NCBI RefSeq assembly: GCF_030209475.1
Contig: NZ_JARVRW010000005.1
Span: forward strand, 1 to 64,000
Source: Microbacterium sp. lyk4-40-TSB-66
GTDB taxonomy: Bacteria > Actinomycetota > Actinomycetes > Actinomycetales > Microbacteriaceae
Length of the DNA stretch: 64,000 bases
Direction of reading: 5' to 3'
Shown: one piece after another, positions 32,814 through 40,490 of the stretch
How the letters are laid out: each line of letters starts with the position of its first letter
Position numbering within the stretch: position 1 is the first letter of the stretch
Made by a program: the position numbers and the translations under genes
Notes under the pieces: model-generated
What the model was told of the DNA's origin: nothing
Database searches by the model: none
The model's input: only the letters and a program-made list of their open reading frames with translations

Positions 32814-34400
32814 TCAGCCCTGCATCCGGATCGAGGTGGGGTTCAGGAAGTTCGGCTGCTCGAACGTCGCGCCGCTCATGTAGTTCGGCAGGATGTTGTC
32901 GATCACCGGGAAGGTGTCGAACTGCTCGATGAGCTGCTGCTCCGCCTGCTGCCAGAGACCGCATGCCGCGTCGGGCGATGCCGTCTTCGCCTGGGTGGCG
33001 AGGGCGTTGTACTCGGGGTTGTCGACGAACATGAAGTTCAGACCGCCCTGGTCGGGGGTCGCGCCGCCGAAGAACAGGTCGAGCACGACGGGGCTGCCCG
33101 GCGCGATCTGCACCCAACCGGTGTCCCAGTCGAAGCTCGTGTAGAGCTGGTCCGACCACGCCGCGGCGTCGTTCGCCGACAGCTCGGTGACCACGCCGAG
33201 CTGGTCCCACGTCTCCTTCACCAGTTCCGCGGCCGGAGCGTGCGAGGCCGTCGGGGCGTCGTAGATGAACTTCACGTTCAGCGGCTGACCGTTCTTGGAA
33301 CGGATGCCGTCGGAGCCGAGGGTCCACCCGGCTTCGTCGAGCAGCTCGCCGGCGCGGTCGAGGTCGGTGTCGGGCAGCGTCCAGCTGGGCGGGTCCTGCA
33401 CGCAGAGCAGGGGCGTCTTCATGACGAGGCCCGCGGAGGGCAGACCGGTCGCGCCGGCGATGACGGGGCCCACTTCGTCGCGGTTGATCGCGATCGAGAG
33501 CGCCTCACGCACGAGCGGGTCGGAGAACGGCCGCCCCTCGCGCTCGTTGAAGAGGATCTGGCCGACGGGGTTGCGCACGCCCGCGTACTCGATGCCCGCG
33601 CCCTGCAAGCGGTCCTGGTCGGGGCCGGTCACGACGCCCGAGTTGAGCTCGCCGGAGAGCAGCAGGTTGGTCACCGTGCTCTGATCCGAGACGATGCGGG
33701 CCTCGATGGTCTCGGGCAGGCCCTCGGTGTCGCCCGTGACGCCGTAGGGGCCCCAGGTGTATCCATCGCGCTTGGTGAACACGTACGCGTCGCCGGGGCG
33801 GGCTTCGCTGAGCTGGAACAGGCCGGTGCCGTCGGTGGTGTCGGACAGGGAGGCGATGTCGGCGAGCCCCGCGTCGCAGACCATCATGATCGTGCCCAGG
33901 TTGATGGAGAGGAACGGGTCGTTGACGGTGCTGGTGACCGTGACCACATCGCCCTCGGCCGTGGCGGAGACGGCTTCGGTGATGACGGTGCCGTACGAGA
34001 AGGTCGCGTTGGCCGGGTCGGCGTTGTAGTTCAGGTTGTCGGCGACGGTCTGCGCGGTGAATTCCGAGCCGTCGGCGCAGGTGATGCCGTCCTTGAGCGT
34101 GAACGTGGCCGAGGTGCCCTCATCGGTCCAGCTCTCGGCGAGCCACGGCTCGTACTCGCCGTCGGGGGTGACGTAGATGAGCGACTCGTAGGCGATCGTG
34201 ACGACGTCGAAGGTGTCGGGGGAGACGGTCTTCATCGGGTCGAGGTCGCCCGGGTCGTCGCTGATCGCCTTGACGAACGTGCCGCCCGACACGACGGCGC
34301 CCCCTCCCCCGCCGTTGTCGGACGGCGCGGCGCACGACGCAAGTGTCAATGCGAGGAGGACGACCGCGGCTGCGGCCGGGACGACGGTGCTGCGTTTCAT
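32814..34400 (-). CDS. Family 5 extracellular solute-binding lipoprotein
   Basis: A 528-residue binding protein of the peptide/nickel ABC class, tethered by a lipid on Cys23 of the lipobox LASC. DPGDLDPMKTVSPDTFDVV near the mature N-terminus and PLVREALSIAINRDEV are typical family 5 segments. ATG at 34400 is preceded by AAGGAGCAA. It is first of the four transporter genes and follows the hydantoinase-like gene after 59 bases, so it may have its own promoter or be read from the DUF917 promoter. Its ligand is presumably the compound processed by the HyuA, DUF917 and M20 proteins. Confidence 0.93.
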   Translation of the reverse strand: MKRSTVVPAAAAVVLLALTLASCAAPSDNGGGGGAVVSGGTFVKAISDDPGDLDPMKTVSPDTFDVVTIAYESLIYVTPDGEYEPWLAESWTDEGTSATFTLKDGITCADGSEFTAQTVADNLNYNADPANATFSYGTVITEAVSATAEGDVVTVTSTVNDPFLSINLGTIMMVCDAGLADIASLSDTTDGTGLFQLSEARPGDAYVFTKRDGYTWGPYGVTGDTEGLPETIEARIVSDQSTVTNLLLSGELNSGVVTGPDQDRLQGAGIEYAGVRNPVGQILFNEREGRPFSDPLVREALSIAINRDEVGPVIAGATGLPSAGLVMKTPLLCVQDPPSWTLPDTDLDRAGELLDEAGWTLGSDGIRSKNGQPLNVKFIYDAPTASHAPAAELVKETWDQLGVVTELSANDAAAWSDQLYTSFDWDTGWVQIAPGSPVVLDLFFGGATPDQGGLNFMFVDNPEYNALATQAKTASPDAACGLWQQAEQQLIEQFDTFPVIDNILPNYMSGATFEQPNFLNPTSIRMQG

Positions 34401-34459
34401 TGCCTTGCTCCTTGATTCGGGTGAAGCGTCGGTGGTGCCGGAGGGTGGTGCGGTGGGTG

Positions 34460-36040
34460 TCAGCGCGCGGGGATGGGCGCGGCGAGGTGGCTCAGGGGGC
34501 CGGCTGCTTTCACCGACACCTTGAGGGTGGGACGGGCCGTGTACGACAACGACGTCTCGAGGACGTCGACGATCTCGACCGCGAGGGGATCGGCCCCCGC
34601 CTGGATGGCCTTCTGGATGGCCGCTTCCGAGGCGGCCGCGATCGCGGCATCCCGGTCGTCGGCGTCGGAGATCTGGTCGGCGCGGCCCCCGGCGAGCGAG
34701 ATGGCCGCACCGACCGCGTTTGCGACGTCGGCCCGGTCGGGTCGCAGCACGTCGCCGGCTCCCGGCAGGTCGTCGGGAACGAGGTGCGCTCCGCCGCCGA
34801 CGACGATGAGCGGCAGGTCGACGCGGCCGAGCGACAGCCGTTCGACGGCCTCCTCGATGCGCTCGTGCGCGTGGGCGAGGGCTCGGGCGAGCATGTCGCG
34901 CTGTCCGGACGAGAGCGACGGAAGGGACAGTCCCCGGATGCCGTGCCCCGCGGCCGCGGCCGCATCGGTCAGCGTCGGGGTGGAACCGCCGAAGAGCAAC
35001 CCCTCCTGGGCGATGCGGTATCCCACGGACCCGGGGCCTACGGCACCCGTGCGGGGGTCGATGATCGTGCCGCCGCCGATGCCGAGGCTGAGGATGTCGG
35101 GCATGCGGAAGTTGGTCCGCACCCCGCCGATGTCGCGCGGCAGGGTCGACTCCCGGGGGAAACCGTCGACGAGCACACCGAGGTCGCTGGTGGTGCCCCC
35201 GACGTCGACGACGATCGCGTTCTGCGCCCCCGAGAGGAACGCCGCCCCGCGGATGGAGTTCGCCGGCCCCGAACCGATGGTCAGCACGGGATAGCTCACC
35301 GCGTAGTCGAGCGACATGAGCGTGCCGTCGTTCTGCGCGAAGAACGTCGAGACGTCGAGGCCCTCCTCGGCGACGACATCGACCAGCGCACGGGTGACCT
35401 CGCTGGCGACCCCGCGCAGAGCCGCGTTGAGCACGGTCGCGTTCTCGCGCTCGAGCAGACCGTCGGGGCCGATGTCCTGGCTGAGGAAGACGGGCACGTT
35501 CTCACCGAGGTGATCGTGCACGAGCTGCTCCACCTCGCGCTCCTGGTCGGGCGACGAGGGCGCGAAGATGCCGCAGACGGCGACGCTGTCGAAGCCGCCG
35601 TCGAGTGCGTCGAGGAAGCGCCGGATGCCGTCGCGGTCGAGCGGGGAGATGGGAGTGCCGTCGACCATGTGCCCGCCGCCGAGCATCGCCGCCCCGGCCA
35701 GCACCTGGTCGCTGAGGTCGGCCGGCCAGCCCGTCAGCGGGGGCCATTCGGTCGCCGCGGGCGCCCCGAGCCGCACGAGGGCGACCCGGTCGAGACCCCG
35801 GCGGGCGACGATCGCGTTGGTCGCGTGCGTCGTCCCGAGCATCACGCGCGACACCCGGTCGCGGTCGTCGCCCAGCTGGTTCAGCACCGCGGCGATGCCC
35901 GCCCGGATCCCCCCGATGACGTCTCCCGTCGTGGGCTGTTTCGTCCACGCGATCACCGAGCCGGTGGCATCCACGACGACGGCGTCGGTGTTGGTTCCGC
36001 CGACGTCGACGCCGATGGACAGGTCGCGAACGGCGATCAT
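34460..36040 (-). CDS. Hydantoinase/oxoprolinase family protein (HyuA-like)
   Basis: A 526-residue protein of the ATP-dependent hydantoinase/5-oxoprolinase A family. It begins with LSIGVDVGGTNTDAVVVD, has GTTHATNAIVARRGLDRVALV, GSGPANSIRGAAFL and VDVGGTTSDLGVLVDG, the nucleotide-binding repeats of the ASKHA fold. Members open lactam or hydantoin rings, usually with a HyuB partner; here no HyuB is present and a DUF917 protein is its translation-coupled partner (ATG at 36040 overlapping the DUF917 stop by 4 bases). It is shorter than full HyuA proteins (about 700 residues), as is usual when paired with DUF917. Reaction is inferred from family. Confidence 0.87.
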   Translation of the reverse strand: MIAVRDLSIGVDVGGTNTDAVVVDATGSVIAWTKQPTTGDVIGGIRAGIAAVLNQLGDDRDRVSRVMLGTTHATNAIVARRGLDRVALVRLGAPAATEWPPLTGWPADLSDQVLAGAAMLGGGHMVDGTPISPLDRDGIRRFLDALDGGFDSVAVCGIFAPSSPDQEREVEQLVHDHLGENVPVFLSQDIGPDGLLERENATVLNAALRGVASEVTRALVDVVAEEGLDVSTFFAQNDGTLMSLDYAVSYPVLTIGSGPANSIRGAAFLSGAQNAIVVDVGGTTSDLGVLVDGFPRESTLPRDIGGVRTNFRMPDILSLGIGGGTIIDPRTGAVGPGSVGYRIAQEGLLFGGSTPTLTDAAAAAGHGIRGLSLPSLSSGQRDMLARALAHAHERIEEAVERLSLGRVDLPLIVVGGGAHLVPDDLPGAGDVLRPDRADVANAVGAAISLAGGRADQISDADDRDAAIAAASEAAIQKAIQAGADPLAVEIVDVLETSLSYTARPTLKVSVKAAGPLSHLAAPIPAR

Positions 36041-37149
36041 CGCGCGTCCTTCCGCTCGAAGGGGACGTAGGGCAGGTCGTAGCCGAACGCGCGGGGGCCG
36101 GCGATCTCGAGCCCCCGCTCGGTACGCCAGAGGGGGTCGCACGCCCACGCCAGCACCGACACGCGCTGGCCGTAGCGCAGCATCTCGGTCGAGATGGCGT
36201 GACCGGTCTCGATGTCGACGACGGTGATCAGGTCGGGGACGGTGGCGAGCACCTCGCCGTCTTCGAGCACGACGAGGTTCTCGTTGCGCAGCTCGACCCG
36301 CTGGAGGCGCCCGCGGTCGTCGCCGATCCCGGCGATCGTGATCGAGCCGCGGACGAATCCGCCCTCGGTCCGCCGCGAGACGTCGACGATCTTGCCCGAG
36401 ATGAGCACGTCGGCGTCCAGCTCCTCGGCGATCGCCGCCACCGGCTCGGCCGAGCCCAGCAGCGCCCGCCCGACGCGGATCGCCGTGCTGATGGTGCCCG
36501 GGATCACGGCGCCCCGGGCGGTCTCGGCGGTGAGCAGGTAGTGCGCGCCGAGGCAGATGCCACCGGCCGCCACGGTCACCGCGCGGGCGTGGCGTTCGAG
36601 CCATCCGAGGTCCACCGTGCGCAGGGTCACGACGTTGCCGACGACGTCGCTGAGGACCGCGAACTCGCACGGGACCCCTGCGACGTTGGTGGAGATCATG
36701 GTGGCCTCGGGGAACGCGCGGCCCATGCCGTCGGCGTCCAGGAGCGCCACGCCGAGGCGCGCCGCCCATCCGGCGGGCGAGACGCCGTTGCTGCCGCCGA
36801 TCTCCGCGGGCATGATCGCGGTGATCTTGCGCCCCGCGACGCGTTCGGCCTCGTGCAGCAGCGTCTCGATCTGCTGCACGGACGAGAGCATCTCGATGCC
36901 GACCGTCGGTGCGCCGATGCCGCTCATCATGATGACGGCGTCGTCGGGGCCGAGGTCGTCGAGGCTCAACAGCCGCACCGGACCGTGCTCGCGGATCGCG
37001 CGTTCGGTGGTCAGCTGCGAGGTGTAGACGGCGCCGCCACCGCCCGTGCCGAAGATCGCCGCGCCCGCGGCGAGCGCCGCGATGTCGTCGGCCGTGACGT
37101 GCTCGGGGGCGCGGGCCGCGGTCGGCGGAGCGAGGGACGGGAATGCCAT
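36037..37149 (-). CDS. DUF917 family protein
   Basis: A 370-residue DUF917 protein of unknown biochemical role. The N-terminal ITADDIAALAAGAAIFGTGGGG-like segment (with its glycine run at about 34-39) and PAEIGGSNGVSP are family features. DUF917 proteins are commonly encoded beside, or fused to, HyuA-type hydantoinase subunits, and that association is kept here through a 4-base overlap. It heads the leftward catabolic unit and is divergent from a PucR regulator. The ATG at 37149 coincides with a 10-bp palindrome. A role as the second subunit of a ring-opening amidase is plausible but not shown. Confidence 0.85.
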   Translation of the reverse strand: MAFPSLAPPTAARAPEHVTADDIAALAAGAAIFGTGGGGAVYTSQLTTERAIREHGPVRLLSLDDLGPDDAVIMMSGIGAPTVGIEMLSSVQQIETLLHEAERVAGRKITAIMPAEIGGSNGVSPAGWAARLGVALLDADGMGRAFPEATMISTNVAGVPCEFAVLSDVVGNVVTLRTVDLGWLERHARAVTVAAGGICLGAHYLLTAETARGAVIPGTISTAIRVGRALLGSAEPVAAIAEELDADVLISGKIVDVSRRTEGGFVRGSITIAGIGDDRGRLQRVELRNENLVVLEDGEVLATVPDLITVVDIETGHAISTEMLRYGQRVSVLAWACDPLWRTERGLEIAGPRAFGYDLPYVPFERKDAR

Positions 37150-37158
37150 GTCATGACA
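37149..37158. promoter_or_regulatory. Palindrome TGTCATGACA at the DUF917 start
   Basis: A perfect 10-bp palindrome overlaps the last base of the DUF917 start codon and lies in the 73-base divergent region shared with the PucR gene. Position suggests an operator for that regulator. A 10-bp palindrome can also occur by chance. Confidence 0.4.
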
Positions 37159-37210
37159 CTAAGCACCACCCCCGAGAGCGACAATGTGGTGACGCAACAG
37201 GGAATCCGCG

Positions 37211-37216
37211 TAGATT
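37211..37216 (+). promoter_or_regulatory. -10 box of a leaderless start (PucR gene)
   Basis: TAGATT is followed by 6 bases (GTGCTC) and then GTG at 37223. GTGACG at 37189-37194 could be the -35 element with a 16-base spacer. No Shine-Dalgarno sequence is present. Confidence 0.55.
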
Positions 37217-37222
37217 GTGCTC

Positions 37223-38707
37223 GTGGCACAGCTCACGACACGGGACCTTCTCGCTCAGACGGAGCGGCTCGGTGTCGCGCACGCGGCAGGCCCCGAGGAA
37301 GGCGCGGTCATCGCCCGGGTCGAGGTCACGACCCTCGCCGATCTGCCCACCCTGCCCGCCGGGGCCCTCGCCGTGGTGGCCGGAGACGAACCGCCCGCTC
37401 CGTACCTCGTCGACGTCGCGTTGCGCCAGGCCAGTGCGCGCGGTCTCGCCGGCCTGGTCATGCCCACCGGCTTCTCGGTGACCGAGACGGCCGCCGTCCT
37501 CGCGGCTCGCGGCGGCGTCCCGGTGCTCGTCTCGCTGGCGGCGCGCGCACCGGATCTCGCCGTCGCGATCGACCGCGTCATCAGCGGCGGAGCGGCCGAG
37601 TCGATGACCCGCGCGGCATTCGCGGTCGAGAAGGCGACGCAGGCGGCGGCGGCCGGCGAGGGAGACGCGGTCCCCGCGATCCTCGATGCCGCCGGCACGG
37701 CACTCGGCGTGCGGGTGAGCCTGCGCGAAGACCTCACGACGTCGTGGACCGACGCCGACGCGGTGTTCGCCGGCGAGGTGCCGATCGGGCGCCTGGTGGC
37801 CGAGACGTCCGACCCGGCCGCGACCGTCGCGCTGCCGGTCGTGGCGTCTCTGGTGTCGCGCGCGATGCAGCGCCACCTGCAGGATCGTTTCGCCCCCAAT
37901 CAGTCGCGGGCCGACCTCATCGTCGAGCTCATGCTGGCCGAGGCGGGACGCGTCGACGGTTTCGTCGCACCCGCGGCGCGCCTCGGCCTGCCGCTGCAGC
38001 TGTCCCACGCGGTCGCCTGGATGCGACCCCAGCACCGCACCGACCCGGGACTGCGCGCCCCGCGCTTCGTGGAGGCGGCGCTCGAGCTGTTCACCCTGCA
38101 GCTCATCGAGGACCGCCCCGAACTGTGGCACATCGCCTTCCTGCAGGACGATGTGCTCGTCGTCAGCAGCGAGGACCACGGTGCCGGCGACCACCAGCGA
38201 CGCCTGCGCGACGTGATCTCGCGCGTCCAGGCGCAGGCACGCCGTCTCGTCGGCGACGACTGGACCTACACCGTCGGCCTCGGCACGCCCCAGACGGGCG
38301 CCGCGGGCCTGCGGCAGTCGGCCGCCGAGGCGCGGGTCGCCGCCGACTCCGCCATCGCCGGGGGTCGATTGGATGCCATCGAGCTCACCGACGTGACGGG
38401 GCTCCGCCGCCTCCTGCTCGACTTCTACGCCTCACCCGTGAGTCGCAATCTGCTCGACGACATCCTGCATCCGCTCGACGTGCTGGGGTCCGAGAAGTCG
38501 ATCACGGCGGTGCGCACGCTGCTGTCGTATCTCGGCAACCGCAACTCCCTCGCCCAGGCGGGGCGTGAGTTGAACCTGCACCCGAACGCGGTGGGATACC
38601 GCATCCGCCGGGCCCGCGAGCTGCTCGACGTCGACCTCGACGATCCCGACACCCGTTTCGCCGTCGAGCTGGCCTGCCGCGTCCGCCTGCTCGGGACCGG
38701 GCGCTGA
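37223..38707 (+). CDS. PucR family transcriptional regulator
   Basis: A 494-residue regulator with an N-terminal PucR-type purine-catabolism-like domain (QLTTRDLLAQTERLGVAHAAG to about residue 125), a middle GGDEF-like/CdaR domain and the C-terminal PucR helix-turn-helix (about 435-490: AVRTLLSYLGNRNSLAQAGREL then LHPNAVGYRIRRARELL). It likely controls the divergent DUF917-HyuA-ABC operon. The GTG at 37223 fits the leaderless rule (TAGATT 6 bases upstream); GTG at 37217 is also in frame and adds two residues. PucR-type regulators typically respond to the nitrogenous substrate of the adjacent pathway, consistent with a ring-opening amidase module. Confidence 0.9.
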   Translation: MAQLTTRDLLAQTERLGVAHAAGPEEGAVIARVEVTTLADLPTLPAGALAVVAGDEPPAPYLVDVALRQASARGLAGLVMPTGFSVTETAAVLAARGGVPVLVSLAARAPDLAVAIDRVISGGAAESMTRAAFAVEKATQAAAAGEGDAVPAILDAAGTALGVRVSLREDLTTSWTDADAVFAGEVPIGRLVAETSDPAATVALPVVASLVSRAMQRHLQDRFAPNQSRADLIVELMLAEAGRVDGFVAPAARLGLPLQLSHAVAWMRPQHRTDPGLRAPRFVEAALELFTLQLIEDRPELWHIAFLQDDVLVVSSEDHGAGDHQRRLRDVISRVQAQARRLVGDDWTYTVGLGTPQTGAAGLRQSAAEARVAADSAIAGGRLDAIELTDVTGLRRLLLDFYASPVSRNLLDDILHPLDVLGSEKSITAVRTLLSYLGNRNSLAQAGRELNLHPNAVGYRIRRARELLDVDLDDPDTRFAVELACRVRLLGTGR

Positions 38708-38820
38708 CCCTCCGGCGACGCGGGCCGCGCGCTCACTCCGACGTGGACGCTGTGCCGGGGGCACACATCCGCCCCACGATCCTGTGCCAGCACGACGATG
38801 AGCCGCGGCAACGTGGAGGG

Positions 38821-38826
38821 TAGCGT
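38821..38826 (+). promoter_or_regulatory. -10 box of a leaderless start (PPOX gene)
   Basis: TAGCGT is followed by 7 bases (CGAACGT) and then ATG at 38834, with no Shine-Dalgarno sequence. Confidence 0.55.
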
Positions 38827-38833
38827 CGAACGT

Positions 38834-39460
38834 ATGCTCTCCACCGATTTCCGCGCGCTCGGACTCGCGGAGATCCGCGCCGCGCTGGGCGAGCCCGAGG
38901 GGCCGTCGCTGCAGAAGATCACCGACCGTCTCGACGAGAACTGCCTGCGCTTCCTCGCGCATTCGCCCTTCGCCACGCTGGCCACCGCCGATGCCGACGG
39001 GACGTGCGACTGCTCCCCTCGCGGGGACTACCCCGGCTTCGTCCGCGCGATCGACGATCGCACGGTGGTCCTCCCCGACCGCCTCGGCAACAGGATCGCC
39101 GACTCGATGCGCAACATCGTCGACAACGGCCACGCCGCGCTGCTCTGCTTCGTGCCAGGCATGACCGAGACGCTGCGCATCAACGGCACCGCCGTGGTCA
39201 CCGACGACCCCGTCCTGCTGCGCTCGCTCGAGCAGGACCACACCGTTCCCGACCTCGCGATCGTGCTGCGCATCGAGCAGGTGTATCTGCACTGCGGGCG
39301 CGCGCTGCTGCGGGGCGGGATCTGGGACGCCGAGATGCAGGACCTGGCCGCCCAGGTGCCGACCTCGGGTCAGATCTGGGCCAGCACCTCGGGATGGGAC
39401 GCCAGCGTGGGCGACGTCATCGACGAGGCGATGACCGGCGCGTACCGGGCGCTGTACTGA
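38834..39460 (+). CDS. PPOX-type FMN-dependent flavoprotein (MSMEG_1061-like)
   Basis: A 208-residue split-barrel flavoprotein of the pyridoxamine 5'-phosphate oxidase-like superfamily. LRFLAHSPFATLATADADG, CDCSPRGDYPGFV and LRINGTAVVTDD are the family's FMN-binding segments, and the general layout matches the actinobacterial subgroup typified by MSMEG_1061. Such proteins bind FMN or F420 and act as oxidoreductases; the substrate is unknown. The ATG fits a leaderless mRNA. A PDR-type reductase follows 22 bases downstream on the same strand and could be its electron donor, although that is inference. Confidence 0.85.
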   Translation: MLSTDFRALGLAEIRAALGEPEGPSLQKITDRLDENCLRFLAHSPFATLATADADGTCDCSPRGDYPGFVRAIDDRTVVLPDRLGNRIADSMRNIVDNGHAALLCFVPGMTETLRINGTAVVTDDPVLLRSLEQDHTVPDLAIVLRIEQVYLHCGRALLRGGIWDAEMQDLAAQVPTSGQIWASTSGWDASVGDVIDEAMTGAYRALY

Positions 39461-39482
39461 GGTGCGCAGCCGCGAAGGACTC

Positions 39483-40409
39483 ATGCCCCTGGTGGTCCGC
39501 GAGATCACCCGCCAGACGGCCGACATCGTCAGCCTCCGCCTCCAGCACGTCGACGGATCCCCCCTCCCCGCGTGGCGACCCGGTGCCCATATCGACCTGC
39601 AGCTCGTCACCCGACACGAGCGGCAGTACTCGCTCTGCGGCGACCCCGACGACGCGACGTCGTACCGCATCGCCGTGCGACGCGAGGAGCTCTCGCGCGG
39701 GGGGTCGCACTACATCCACGCGTTCCTGCGCGAGGGCGGCACCGTGTGGGTGCGCCCGCCCCGCAACCTGTTCGAGCTCGGCGAGGCGCCCGCGTATCTG
39801 CTGCTGGCCGCCGGGATCGGTGTGACCCCGATCCTCTCGATGGCCCGCCACCTGGCATCCGTCGGCGCCGACTGGCGCATGATCGTCGCCGCGCGCCACG
39901 CGGACGGGGTCGCCTTCGCCGACGAGATCGCCGCGCTCGGGCACCGCGCCGAGGTGCATGTCAGCGGCACCCGGGGACGCCTCGACCTCGCGGCCGTCAT
40001 CGGGTCGATCGCACCGGGCACCGACGTCTACGCGTGCGGCCCCGCCGCCTTCACCGACGCGCTGCTCGATCTGACCCCGATGCTGCCGTCGGGATCCGGC
40101 ATCCATCTCGAGCGCTTCGAGCCGCGTCGACGGGCGTTCGCACCGAACGAGCCCTTCACGGCGACCGCGGCCCGCTCGGGGGTGACGGTCGAGGTGCCGG
40201 CCGCGCGGTCGCTGCTCGAGTCGCTGCGGGGCGCCGGGGTCGCCGTGAGCGGATCGTGTCTGCGCGGGGTGTGCGGCTCGTGCGCGCTGCCGGTGCGGGA
40301 GGGTGCGGTGGAGCATCGTGACTCGCTCACGACCGACGACGACTCGCGCACGATCTACCCGTGCGTCTCGCGCGCCCGGGCGGGTTCGTCCCTCGTCCTC
40401 GACGCCTGA
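39483..40409 (+). CDS. PDR-type flavin/[2Fe-2S] oxidoreductase
   Basis: A 308-residue reductase of the phthalate dioxygenase reductase/vanillate demethylase reductase class. Order of domains: FMN-binding barrel (HERQYSLCGD near 46-55), NAD-binding domain (LLLAAGIGVTPILSMARHL; YACGPAAF) and a C-terminal plant-type ferredoxin with cysteines in SGSCLRGVCGSCALPV plus the distal Cys in IYPCVSRA, so the [2Fe-2S] set is complete. It passes electrons from NAD(P)H to an oxygenase. I chose ATG at 39483 because AAGGA lies 7 bases upstream; GTG at 39462 is also possible. No Rieske oxygenase gene is adjacent, so the electron acceptor may be the PPOX flavoprotein or an unlinked oxygenase. Confidence 0.9.
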   Translation: MPLVVREITRQTADIVSLRLQHVDGSPLPAWRPGAHIDLQLVTRHERQYSLCGDPDDATSYRIAVRREELSRGGSHYIHAFLREGGTVWVRPPRNLFELGEAPAYLLLAAGIGVTPILSMARHLASVGADWRMIVAARHADGVAFADEIAALGHRAEVHVSGTRGRLDLAAVIGSIAPGTDVYACGPAAFTDALLDLTPMLPSGSGIHLERFEPRRRAFAPNEPFTATAARSGVTVEVPAARSLLESLRGAGVAVSGSCLRGVCGSCALPVREGAVEHRDSLTTDDDSRTIYPCVSRARAGSSLVLDA

Positions 40410-40449
40410 CGTCGCCCGCGGCCCCCGGCGAGACCGGGCACCGGTGTCG

Positions 40450-40486
40450 AGGGTGTCGCCCCGCCGCGCGGGCACGGCGACACCCT
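40450..40486. terminator. Bidirectional terminator hairpin
   Basis: AGGGTGTCGCC at 40450-40460 pairs perfectly with GGCGACACCCT at 40476-40486. It separates the convergent reductase and amidohydrolase genes. Confidence 0.7.
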
Positions 40487-40490
40487 GCGC

